A program made the position numbers and the translations under genes. Under the pieces are notes generated by a model. The model was not told the origin of the DNA. It saw nothing but the letters and a program-made list of their open reading frames with translations, and did not search any database. A stretch of DNA of 64,000 bases from Mauremys mutica. Its lineage: Eukaryota > Chordata > Testudines > Geoemydidae. Positions 1 through 11,300 of this stretch are shown one piece after another. The stretch lies in contig NC_059072.1 in assembly GCF_020497125.1 (NCBI RefSeq), positions 305,120,781 through 305,184,780 on the forward strand. The letters run 5' to 3'. Every line of letters starts with the position of its first letter. The stretch's first letter is position 1.

Positions 1-158
1 TCCACAGATCTTGTTATACCAATATAATAAAAACCATCAGGATCTTACTAAGAGGGATAAGGCAAAGATGCCACATTTATTGTAAATATAATAATAAGGC
101 AAAAGATAAAAATAAACAATGTTGTTTGACCACTTATTCCTATTACTACTTATTCCTT

Positions 159-169
159 ACACACACACA

Positions 170-200
<31 letters not shown>
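159..200. repeat. Microsatellite (AC)n followed by (TC)n
   Basis: Seven AC units followed by about fourteen TC units, uninterrupted. The open frame across it is a chance frame. Confidence 0.95.
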
Positions 201-203
<3 letters not shown>

Positions 204-433
204 CAAGTTCTGTATAGGTGTTATAGTTACCAGCCTAGAAGTTGCTCATGCCAAGGTATCTTGGTCATGAGGATGGAGCCGAGTCTGTCAGATGCACCTG
301 ATGCTCCTGGAGGCCGGCAGCAGAACCAGAGACTCAAAGTCCTCAGTCTTTGGAGTTCATTCTTATAGGAATTAATTCCTATGTTAGTCTATGAGAGCTG
401 TTTCATCCTGCTATTGCTGACTCAATCAGCAGA

Positions 434-501
434 TGGCACATTCCTGGTGGCTCCACATTGTCTAAAGTGGCACATTCCTGGTGGCTTCACATTGTCCAAC
501 G
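434..501. repeat. Two tandem 34-base units
   Basis: The unit beginning tggcacattcctggtggct occurs at 434 and again at 468 with few differences. The surrounding 200-1370 may be an old interspersed repeat or LTR, but I see no open frame or clear ends to prove it. Confidence 0.8.
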
Positions 502-2579
502 TTTGTGTTTCTCATCCTTCCAGGTGATGGGGTGGATCCCAGTTTACTCTACGGGGGTTGTCTGGTGGTCCACTTGACACATTCTTCGGCCGATGGATAC
601 TCCCTTTCTAGGCTGGCACCTCCCTAACCATTCATGCACATCAAGCATTCATCAACATACATTCCATATTGTAACCATATTTTAATTTACTGTCTCCACC
701 ACTTTTGGGATGTGTGTTAATTCCTATGAGATTCCCGGCCCTGTAATCACAGATGATGGGAGACTGTTTGTTTACATTGTATCAGTTACAGCTTAAGGCT
801 AGCATAGTGTTTACTTCAAGAACAAAGTCAATTAACTTGCTTGTAAGTTTTACATAGTAATAGAGTATCTTTCAGAGGACAAATACAATCAATGTTTTCT
901 GCAGACAGGAGCTTACAAGTTTTAACAGAAGAACTAAAAGATTTTTGTACTTGGTGAAACTGGGGGGTCACTGTCACTTGGGGGGAATCACTGTTAGTAC
1001 CTTCTTTAATATCCCTACAATCTGACCCTCCCTTTATATGAAGCATTTATTTGACCAGTAGGATAAAAATTCCTGCTAGGTTTGTTCAAATTTTGGTCAA
1101 TTAAGTTATGCTGTGCAATAGGAATTCATTGTTTATTGCTATAGAGTGTATAAACTTATTAACAAGTTTTAATCCACATGGGGGATTATCCTTTTCTAAG
1201 GAAGCTGTGTTAGCTGGTGTGTTAGCCCTCCCTTATCAGTGAGTGACAGGTCTAATTCTGCCTATGTAGCTGCAGGCATGCTGAAAGGCAGTTGGACCTT
1301 ATAACTCAGAGAAAGGAAATATTTGTTTAATCAAAATAAATTTTCCTGGTCCATATACTGGCGCCACTGATGGAACAGAGCCTCTTCTGTTTGGTGTGTC
1401 TATGCACCCTTCTCTGTTTCTGCACTTTCAGCAATAATGAGGGTATATTTTACCATCCATAATTTAATGGCGCTGTGATGAAAGTAAACTCTGCTTCCCA
1501 TTCTGACTTTCCTATTATACATCCTATTCTACCAACCTCTTGCTCTACTCACTGTTATTAAAATAATTGAGGGCAAATTCTCTAAGCTCATTTTGTAGTC
1601 ACAGTAACCTTGCAAATTAAGTTTTAAATTTAATTACACAATTTGACCCTTATACTCCTCTTCCCTCCCCTCCCCTTCCCCCCCTCCCCCCGGTTGCTGT
1701 GTAGTTTTCTTTTCCTTGAGCTGTGCGATTACTGGAACTGAAATTTGGCTCTGTCGTCCCAACTCAGATATATTTTCTCATATATATTTTCTATTTGTTT
1801 TTGATTTATTTTAATTAATCACTCTCACCATTAATGAGTGCTCTGAAATATTAAATTTTAGACAGCCCTTACTGGACATGAATGTCATATCTTCAACTCC
1901 AGTTTGAAGAGGGAACTGAGGATATTTTATATGAAGACATTAATTATGGTTCCCAAGTATCATTTCAAAGTGCTGATAAAAAGAGTGAGGAGATGGAGAA
2001 CTGACAGAAATAAAATTGTTGTTGCTATGGTGATGTTATACGTGTGCTCTAAATTTGTTATTAGGTATTTGTGCATGCAGCGTCTCAATGATTTAGTGTA
2101 AAGCAAATGAATTTATTTATTTGTATTCTAGATAGCTGCATAGTATTTGTTTATTTGTATTCCCATTTGGATTATGGGAAAATAGTTGTTGGTTGGAACA
2201 GCCCAAATATAGTACAGATGTACGTAGTCAAAACTGCCATTATACTCTCCTCCCAATAAACTTAAACCTGACTTTCTTCAGGGCAGCGGTATGCCTTTGC
2301 TATATTTTTCTTGTCTTTATTCTTAGCCTTTCCAAAACAGAGAAATGGTCTGCTTTTTTATTTTATGTTGCTGGTGTTTGGTAATTTTGTTGGATCTGTG
2401 TTCAGTTGAAATCAAGCTTAGAAATCTCAGCCAAAGTTGCTTTCTGTATAACTTTCAGTTTAAGATGTGGATCTGGATATAAAACTTTTATAGTCATTCT
2501 TTCAGAACACTGGCACTCTGGAGACAGTTGGATTTAGGCATCATGATTTCATGAGAATGATTGTCTTCTGCTTTAAAGC
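502..2579. other. Intron sequence without an identified element
   Basis: AT-rich DNA upstream of the first visible LRCH1 exon. A C-rich tract lies at about 1660-1692. No splice-flanked segment matches LRCH1 and no long frame is convincing. Confidence 0.6.
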
Positions 2580-2742
2580 AGAGGATTAAATTCTGATTAT
2601 GGCTACTACAGACTTTCTGTGTGAACTTGGACATCCCAGTTAACACCTATGTCTGTTTTCTGACCTGTACAAAGGGAATAAAAGTATTTACCTACATTCA
2701 CAGGGCTTTTTGAAGCTAAAATATTTGTAAAGCATCTTGAAA
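2580..2742 (+). repeat. MIR-like CORE-SINE remnant
   Basis: The order of weak matches (gactttctgtgtgaacttg, then cccagttaac, a pyrimidine tract, gacctgtacaaagggaat, and taaagcatcttga) follows the MIR consensus I know. It is strongly decayed. Confidence 0.6.
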
Positions 2743-4600
2743 TTTTTTGATAGAAGACTATGTAGATACATAAAAAATGATTTTAATATATAGCTTTTGG
2801 AGCAGATGTCAAGATTCAGAATTGGATAAAAGAAGCTGTGGAGATGAATGTGAGAGATCCATGTGGGAATTTGGGACATTTAATGCAATGATAAATGAAA
2901 TCTGTCTTGGGTTCTCAAAATACAGTCATGCATAAATTGTTCATTCTTTAGAGGCTTGAACAGTGACATATATTGAGGGTGACTAAAATAGCTTTTAAGA
3001 GGGTGTGAATGTAAATTAAAATTAATGGTAGTTGGTACAGGATTTTAACCTGTAAGGAAAAGAAAGCCAGGTGTTTTGAGTCAGAAAAATCTTCATCTTC
3101 GTGGGAAAACCAAGAGTTGAAAAGCAAACCACTGTTGATTTTTGTGACATACCTCGTAGGAACTTTACCCAAGAAAAAACTCCAAACCACAACGTAAATT
3201 AACATTTTTACTTAGTGCTAACTAAGAGTCATGTCTCCTCCTCCTGTCACTCCCAACTTCCAAACCTCCCCCAATATCTCTAAAATAGCTGAGGAGGACA
3301 GGGAATTGAATCCACCCAGGTGTCCCTGTCTAAATATGATTCCTTTTATTCTGTGTGCCAATCCCCCTGCCCCACCCTCCACTATCCACCAGGAGGACAA
3401 TCATTTTACTATGAAGAAGGAAATATGTTCCCGCTAAGGGCTTTGTTATTTCCTGAATTAATTTTTTGTAAATTTATTTCCAATGATCTTTCTCAGTGAA
3501 TTTCTCAAGTTTCCATGTGATATAGAAATCAGTGAAATGGGGAACAGTGAGCAGCCTTACTGCAGTCTAGTCACAACTTGTTTTCCAGCACTGGATTCAT
3601 TATATTGCTGTCCTCTTCCCTAGCCTCTTTTCATAAGCCATTTGTTAGTACTGAACACCTGCAGACCTCTTGGGCAGATACGGTTAGAACAGATGGGGTG
3701 TGGCTCCTACTGCCTGAAAGAAGTGAATGCTAGATGATTTGTGCCAATGTTCAGACATAACATATCCCTTTTAAGGGAAAGGTAATGATGATTGACCACA
3801 GGTTGAAATAAAATCATTGTGTTCACCCCAAAGAGTGCTTGCTGCTTTTACTCTGGGAAAGCATGTTTTGTCATCTTTTTTTCCAACAGCAGCCTTCATT
3901 GACTCTTGATTTATCGTTTATAGTATTTAAAAATAAATAGTCATATCTAAATTTAAACAATAACCCACTGCAGGTGCAAATGTGCATTCTGGGTGAATAA
4001 ACTTATGCAAGCTAGAGAATTAATGAGCATTTGTGGGAGAGAATTTAACTCGTGACATACAGGACCAGATCCAGGGCTGTAATTCCACATGCCATCAGTC
4101 TCTAGATAGATCAGCAGCCAGAGCTTGGAAATCATGTGGTAGAAATAATGGGCACAATTATTAAGGACTTCATAACAAAATCTCCCCTCACTCCCCTTCC
4201 CCTGCGCTCTTTTTAAAATGGATGGTGGGTCAAGGTTGAGAGAAAGCAACTACTTAAAATGAAAACTGAACATGCATTAGTGAATGTGCTGGCCCACCAC
4301 ACAATTTGTTAAAAAACGTATTTTTTTAAATGGTGTTGATTCACTGGGTTAAAGCACTAACCTTGTTCTTAAGTGTTACTGGGTTTAAATCCTTGTTTAT
4401 GGTTTTAATTGAAATGATTCCAGTGGTTTTCCTTTGATCAATAATGTAAAATTGTTCAGTTTGAAGTACTACACAATATAGTATGATGCCTATCCTTACT
4501 CCTTATGCTGGAAGGGCACTGGGTACGAATTTGAAAATGAGATGTACCAAGGGACGCTGTAAAGTTGTGGTGGGGAAGTCCCTTAATCATTTTTTTGTTG
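2743..4600. other. Intron sequence without an identified element
   Basis: Several open frames of 60-98 codons on both strands, none with recognisable domains, conserved splice context or codon bias. I treat it as intron DNA. Confidence 0.6.
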
Positions 4601-4647
4601 TTGTTAGTAAGATATTTTGAGTGTACAAGTACTCCTGTTCTTTTTAA
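4601..4647 (+). repeat. Penelope-like element tail, short fragment
   Basis: Ends with acaagtactcctgttctttt, identical to the 3' tail of the Penelope copy at 5585-6165 in opposite orientation, and keeps ttgttagt at its left. Only about the last 45 bases are present. Confidence 0.65.
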
Positions 4648-5584
4648 GGTTCCTTTTGTTCTCCACCAAGAAAAAGTCCCAAAGAAACCAGTCTTGTGTT
4701 ACCCCAATTGTTTTTCTTTTTATGCTTTTTCCAGAGTCTTGGATTTATTCCTTTGATAAACCATTCAGCTACAGCCAACTATGTAATGCTGCAGCCCCTA
4801 CTCATCTCTCCTTATGTAGATTGCTCAGTTACTTCTTCATAGGAAGAAAAAGCCTCCATTGGGTCTGAAACTGATATTTAAACCTCAAACTCAGAACTCA
4901 TGAGAACTGGGTTTACCTGCTGAGAAATGTTTGTTCTGCAATGTGGTTTGGAAGCTTAGTGGAGAAGATAGATTCAAAAGATCTTCCAGAATTTTTGGTT
5001 AAAGGACAAGAAAAAGGGTTCTCGTTCACTCTTTAACTCTCAATGCTATGGAAACAGCCTGTCCCACCTTGGATCCTAAATCGGCATTCTAGTTCTAAAG
5101 ATCCCCAGAATAATTTTCTGATAAATTGGCTTTCTTCCATAAGGTGAACTTAACTCTTTTCTGTTTGACCTCCCTAAAAAACCTAATGCTTCTTTGAGGG
5201 GCCCATGGTAGACATAAGTTTGCAAGGAACTATCAAGAAAAGTTTTAATTTGTAGCCTTATGCTGTTAGGTTTTCAGATCAGCTATATCTGCTCAATAGT
5301 CTGAAATTCATCAGGATCCAGAATTCTCTGCTTTTTCACATTAAGAAAGTTTGAAGGAATTTCTGAAACACTATGGTGGGAACTAAAAGTTGTAATGATA
5401 TGACTTGGGTGTTTTCTGTGTGTAGCTGCTAATTTAGCACTTTTCTGGTAGGTTGCATAGCATTGTGGATCAGGCTGTTAGGCGGGAACCTTCCCTCCTC
5501 GCTTGGTGTGTTACTCCGGTTGTGCCTATGTTTTTTGGGAGAATTTTTAGGCATTACTTCTAACAGTTCAGATATCTAGGTAAC

Positions 5585-6165
5585 TCTAAAAAAAGAACAG
5601 GAGTACTTGTGGCAACTTAGAGACTAACAAATGTATTTGAGCATAAGCTTTTGTGGGCTACAGCCCACTTCATCGGATGCATAGAATGGAACATATAGTA
5701 AGGAGATACATATACATACAGAGAACATGAAAAGGTGGGAGTTGCCCAAGCAACTCTAAGAGGCTAATTAATTAAAATGAGCTATTGTCAGCAGGAGAAA
5801 AAAATACTTGTAGTGATAATCAAGATAGCCCATTTAAGACAGTTTGACAAGAAGCTGTGAGGATACTTAACATGGGGAATTAGGTTCAATGTGTAATGGC
5901 TCAGCCATTCCCAGTCTCTATTTAAGCCTAAATTGATTGTATCTAGTTTGCATATCAATTCAAGTTCAGCAGTTTCTCGTTGGAGTCTGTTTTTGAAGCT
6001 TTTCTGTTGCAAAATTGCCACCTTTAAATCTGTTACTGAATGGCCAGAGAGGTTGAAGTGTTCTCCTACTGTTTTTTGAATGTTATGATTCCTGATGTCA
6101 GATTTGTGTCCATTTATTCTTTTGTGAAGAGACTGTCTGGTTTGGCCAATGTACATGGCAGAGGG
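5585..6165 (-). mobile_element. Penelope-like retroelement, 5'-truncated, with GIY-YIG endonuclease remnant
   Basis: On the minus strand, 6177 down to about 5870 reads QQCPSAMYIGQTRQSLHKR, then a segment with VGEHFNLSGHS and a distal ELELICKLDTINLGLNRD. Cys-rich lead, YIG, Arg helix, GHS and terminal NRD order is that of the GIY-YIG endonuclease at the C-terminus of Penelope-like elements (Neptune type); reverse transcriptase is absent. The first motif half (GIY) is not visible. The 3' tail (5585-5690 on the plus strand) carries a hammerhead-like fold. The copy is dead and 5'-truncated near 6165, as usual for these retroelements. Open frame from 6156 down to 5788. Confidence 0.85.
5635..5682 (-). 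ncRNA. Hammerhead-ribozyme-like motif at the Penelope tail (decayed)
   Basis: On the minus strand: CCGATGA, then stem II (GTGGGC, loop TGTA, GCCCAC; perfect pairing, plus 5653-5668), then AAAA, then a short stem III GC-TTAT-GC, then TC at the expected cleavage position. The hammerhead core is CUGAUGA...GAAA, so two core positions deviate here. Penelope-like elements are known to carry hammerhead motifs. This copy is probably inactive. Confidence 0.55.
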
Positions 6166-6582
6166 GCATTGCTGGTAACTCTGCTTCTTCCATCATCTCA
6201 TGCCAAGAACCCTGAACTTTTCACTTCAGGAATGTATTGTGATTGCTCACTCCTTAACTGAAAAAGTTGGCCTGTTGAATTCTTAACAAAGATGTCCAAT
6301 TATTTTTAAAGCAAAAAAAGAAAGAAACCACAAACCCTTTCAGCTCATATTTATACACCAGAAAGAAACTAAGATGAGCACAGACCTTTTAAAAAAATTT
6401 TTTTGGGGTTGCTTTTAAAATTTCTCTGCGGGAACAGAGCCTTTACAAAGGTTGATTTACTTTTTATCCATTTTGAAGGATTCAGATGGCCTTGAAGCTT
6501 CCTGATATGCCATTGTGCTTAAAGAATTGTATACAAGAATCACAGCAGCAGTGTCCTTCCTGATCAGGATCAGAGCATACAC

Positions 6583-6845
6583 CAGGGGTCGGCAACCTCT
6601 GGCACATGGCTCGCCAGGGTAAGCATCTTGGTGGGCCGGGCCAGTTTGTTTACCTGCCGTGTTGGCAGGTTTGGCAGACCGTGGCTCCCACTGACCGTGG
6701 TTCGCCGTCCCAGGCCAATGCGGGAGGTGGGAAGCTGCAGCCAGCACATCCCTTGGCCCACGGCCCTTCCCCCCGCCCCCATTGGCCTGGGATGGCGAAC
6801 CGCGGCCATGGGAGCCGCAATCGGCCGAACCTGCCGATTGGTGAC
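6583..6845 (+). mobile_element. GC-rich non-autonomous hAT-type element, right end missing
   Basis: Begins caggggtcggcaacc, the same terminus as the hAT-type copies at 22769 and 45592. The inside is a large imperfect palindrome: 6695-6722 (ggttcgccgtcccaggccaa) is mirrored by 6778-6805 (ttggcctgggatggcgaacc). The open frames here on both strands arise from this palindrome. Confidence 0.7.
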
Positions 6846-7254
6846 TGCTGCATTTGGCTGAGAAAGGTTTGGAGACAGCCCTCCTTTGAGGTTTCTCTTT
6901 TAAGGGAAGATCATAGTTGGTGTCTTCCCATTCAGATTAGCTTCTGCATTCTGAGAGTCCTGTCAGATACTGTGTTGTTTAGAACACAGTTGTCTATACT
7001 GATCAAAGTCACAGAAAAACAAACTAACAGTTAACTTTGTGTATAACTGAGTTGATTAATACACCAACCCATCCTGATGGACATTATCCTATGAGGTTTA
7101 GAAAAAGGAAGTTCCTGTTAGGGATGAGGAGTGCAGGCCAACCTTCATTCTTTCACATAAAGATTGTCTCAAACTGGGGAGCAAAGAATGCGCAAAGGAG
7201 GAACAATGGAGGAGAATCTTTTCAAGGATGGGAGAATGATAGATTTGTGGTTTA

Positions 7255-7450
7255 ATCACAGGATTAGGAATCAGAAGCCTTGAAGTATACTCTCCAGCTC
7301 TGCCACAGACTTCCTGTATGGCCTTGGGCAAGTAATTTAATTTCCTGTCCCTTAGTTTTCCCATCTGCAAAATAAGTATGATAACACATCCCTAACTCAC
7401 AGGGAACTTTAATATATCTGAGGTTTTCATAAAATGTGATGTGTTATAGT
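7255..7450 (+). repeat. MIR-like CORE-SINE
   Basis: Contains ctctgccacagacttcctg, ccttgggcaagtaattta, tccct-tagttttcccatctgc and aaaataagtatgataac in MIR order. It is better preserved than the copy at 2580. Confidence 0.8.
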
Positions 7451-8231
7451 AAAGTTCATTAATAAATGTTGGATTTGGTTGGTTGCCATCTTTCCTATTG
7501 TTGCTACCAAAGAGGGAGAAAACACGATAGTCTATTTTGCAAGATCATGTCACAGAAAATGAATGATCAGGTAAGAGAATAAACAATTTGGCTTTTCCAA
7601 TCTGAGATATGTGAAGAGTTTCAGACTGTAAAGAATTTTCAGTGCTGAGTTCCAAATACCTGGGGGAAAAACGGGTTGCAACAGACACAGACAGAAGTCT
7701 TCACATGTAGCTGTGTTTTTGAGAACCGGAGGCATGCCAGTGTTTTTCCTATAATCAGTTGTTGGCCTGTCTTTCAGTTAGCTGGAAAAAAAAGTCTCAT
7801 ATTTATGCTTACTTCAGTAAAATCATAGGTTTTTTAAAAATGCTTGCGGCTTCTGCCCTCATTGAGTTTCCTGCATTTGTTGTGAAGGAAAACAGCTGTT
7901 GTAAGTTATGTCACTTTGTTCATGCAGTATATTCATGAGTAAACTGATAAAATTCATTCTTTTGTTTCAGGACGGTGATATTCCATAAAGCTGTTTTGCT
8001 CACTAAATGGAGATTTTTTTTTCTAATATTGCTTATGTTTGATGTTTTAATGCAGTTTTTTATTCCAAAACTTTCATTTACTTTTTTCTACGTGCATGCA
8101 ACTTGATATATCAAGATATCTCAATAACTGGACTTTTTAAATAGCACATTGTAATCTCAGATTTTCTAAGTGAGCATACAATAGAATGTAATTTGTATTT
8201 TTAATGTTTGTTTTTGTTTCTTTTGTTGCAG
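7451..8231. other. Intron sequence up to LRCH1 exon a
   Basis: AT-rich; the last 40 bases form the polypyrimidine tract and the ttgttgcag acceptor. Nothing else recognised. Confidence 0.7.
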
Positions 8232-8358
8232 TCGAAATCAGCTTTCTTCTTTGCCAGCTTGCCTGTGTGGTCTTCCTCTAAAAGTCTTAATTGCAAGTAA
8301 CAATAAGCTAGGTTCCCTTCCAGAAGAGATAGGTCAGCTAAAACAGTTAATGGAACTG
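8232..8358 (+). CDS. LRCH1: LRCH1 exon a: leucine-rich repeats
   Basis: 127 bases. The acceptor ends ttgttgcag and the donor is gtatgt. The first base completes a Ser codon from the exon upstream of the window; the exon ends in phase 0. It encodes about two leucine-rich repeats, including LPACLCGLPLKVLIASNNKL and LPEEIGQLKQLMEL, with the LxxLxLxxNxL spacing of the family. Confidence 0.95.
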
Positions 8359-11300
8359 GTATGTTACTGATTTGAATGTTTGTTTTTTGTTTGTTTTATT
8401 ACAGTATAATCAATTTTGTAAAGAACGTCCTGCAAAAGCCTAATGATACAGTAATCACTTTACACAGTCAATGCCTCTTAATATGTGGTGAACTTCTTAA
8501 TTGCATCAGATAGGAAAATGTTACAGTGTAACTGTCTCCTTTCCAGGCTCCCTGTCATCCACATCACTCTCCTTGGGTTCATATAAAACACATCAGTAAA
8601 GATCATCTTGCCTACTTGTTATTCTCACTGCATGATCAAATCACTCCTCTGTTCAAATCCCTCTACTGGCTCCCTGTTTTGCTGCAATGAGTTCAAATTT
8701 CTTGTTCTGGTCTCCAAGTCCCTTCCTAGTTCTGCTCCTCTCAACTTGTCTTTTTTTTTTTCTTTTCTTACCTCATTATGTTTTACAAATTATGCTCATC
8801 TTTTCAGTCCCTTTTAGTTTCCTCTCACAAATATTTCCATGCTGTCCATTATGCATGGAATGCCTTCTCTGAAGTGATCCATACGGACACTGTCCTCTTT
8901 CCACAAAACCTACCCCTTCTGTAATGGCTATAAGAAATCAGCCAGTTATTGAGAGCACGGAGGGCAGGAATTAAATGGCACTTGAGAATTTTTTTTTTTT
9001 AATTGCAAATGTATTTGAAAAGGTTATCTGTAAAAGACTGTATATATTTTAGTGTTTTCTCCTCCATCACTTTCTTCCCCTGCACTGCAGCTCCCTCCCT
9101 TGGGCTGTGCCTCCCCCCTGCTCCCTGTCCCCTGACCGCCCCCTGAGACCCTCTGCCCCTTATCCAACCTCTCAGCCCCGGCCCGGCACCTTTAACACGC
9201 CACTCAGAGCAGCGTGTCGGAGCCAGACACACTGACGCATTGATCTGCCAGAGTGCGCTGGCCCGCCCCCCAGAGCGCTGCTTTACCACGTTATATCCAA
9301 ATTCGTGTTATATCGGGTCGCATTATATCAGGGTAGAGGTGTAGTTTACACCTGTCCTAAGGGGTGAATCTTCTCTATGACCATGAAGAGATGCCTGTTA
9401 ACGGCATTATTGTGGTTCTGTTGCTGAGGAGATGTGGCCTATGTATGGAAATGTGCATCCCTCAGTGCCAAGAAGCTTAGCTGCATGGAGGCAACCTGTA
9501 TGCTGCTGTAGAGCAGGACTTTGGAGGTAGCTCTAGTGTACAACTATATGCTACTGTAAAAACTGAGTATTTAGAACTCTTAACTTCAAACTTTTGATAG
9601 TGGTAACAGTACTAACTTGTTTGCACACTATTTGACCTCCAAATTCCCTAGAAATTTACTTAAATTGACTATTGTTCTCCAGTCTTATTTGAGAGAGCTT
9701 GTCCATGTTGTCAAACAGGGAGGCAACTGGTAAGAATAAAATGGAATTATTAGAAGAAGTCTGACCTTCACCAAATATTAACCTTTGGAATTTGAAAAGG
9801 CATTTGGAGTACATTATTTTAATTGTCTGCAGATGTCCTTGAAGCCAAGATGCAAAACAAAAGCAGGGTAATGCATTACATACTGGAATTAGGAGGAGTA
9901 CACTGCTCTTGATTTGTCATACGTACCCAACCAGAAAGTAAAAAATGTTGTATGCAGTGTTGAGTCGGATAAAAGATACTATTATCTCTGGATATCTTGT
10001 GACTATGAACTAAAGAGATGAGTTTTATTCTTGGATTTCTTAAAAGGTCACCAGCAGACTTTGTCCTTACAGATACTAAAAACCATAAAATTATTATACT
10101 TCCTTGAAAAATTCTCTTACACCCTGAAACCAAGGTCAGTTTTATTAAAGATTCATACACACATAGAAATATGCTTCTAGACACATCCTTACCATACAAC
10201 TTTTCTGCAAGAGGGGCACTTTACCTTTTAAACTGTATGTTCTAAAAAGTAAATGCTTAATTATGAACTTGTTTCAAGTCTTTAGATAAAAATTAGGGCA
10301 GTAAATCCCTAAAAATATTTGGACTAAGAACAATGCAATTAACCATACTTTACAGTAATTTGGACAAGAGACAGTTTCCAGTGCACTCATTAACAAGGAT
10401 TTTTTAATTTCCTTGTCTAAAACCTAAAACAATTCCCTGGCTCTGTTTTGAGAAGGGAAGGAAGTTTTGGCTCCAGTGGGATCCTGATAAGGAGACTTTT
10501 ATCTCTCTGATACCCAATCCAATATTGTCAAATAGAGCTCCCTCCCCCTTCAGTTTTCTCACTAATTATTCTTTGAAAAAATTCTTGATTTGGAAATGAC
10601 ATTGACATAATATATTTGAATAGTATTAGAGAAACTCCCTTCAAAGGACTCAATTTGAAACCTGATTTGGGGAAACTGCAGAATCTTTGAGCTGATGGGT
10701 ATTGTTCAACTTTGTCACTTGAAACAGTAACCGTAAAAGTAGGAGTTAATGTCCTTAAGAAATTCCCTTGTCTCTTTAGGAAAAAGTATTATCACTACGC
10801 AAATCATACTTTTGGAGATACAGTGTTTCCTTATTCTTGCTGATCTCCCTATTATACAGCACATGAAATCTTGCAGGACCAGTCTAGTCAAATGACAATG
10901 CATCACAGGTTTAGGCAAAAGGTTGAGCGTTCTTTTCAGTGTCATGTTGACTACATACTGGTGTGTTTGGTAGTATAAGCTAAAGCCTGTAAGTTAATTT
11001 GATCTTGTTTTAAAATGCCCTGATTATAGGAGTTTATCTTGATTACCGATTTTAGGCTTTTCAGAATCTTGATTAATGCATCAACAGTATTAGTATTATT
11101 AATGCATTTATTTTATAAATGTATTACTAGTATTAATGCATTTCCTACCTTCTATTACACCTTGTGTTGGATCAACTCCATCTTGTACTGCATCTTAACT
11201 TTACAAATCTAACTTTCTAGCAGTTGTTCTTTTAGAGATTGTGAGATGAACAGAAGCTTCATCTTGGTCCAGGTTGTTAAAACCCAAGATGAAGGGCCTA

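Noticed and set aside
1320..1380. tggcgcc motif as a retroviral primer-binding site with an LTR at 200-1370
   Set aside because: The match is only seven bases, no second LTR or internal coding is visible, and the 3' side has no gag.
6606..7034. 142-codon open frame, plus strand
   Set aside because: It starts in the GC-rich palindrome of the hAT-type fragment and runs into unique intron; opposite-strand frames are equally open.
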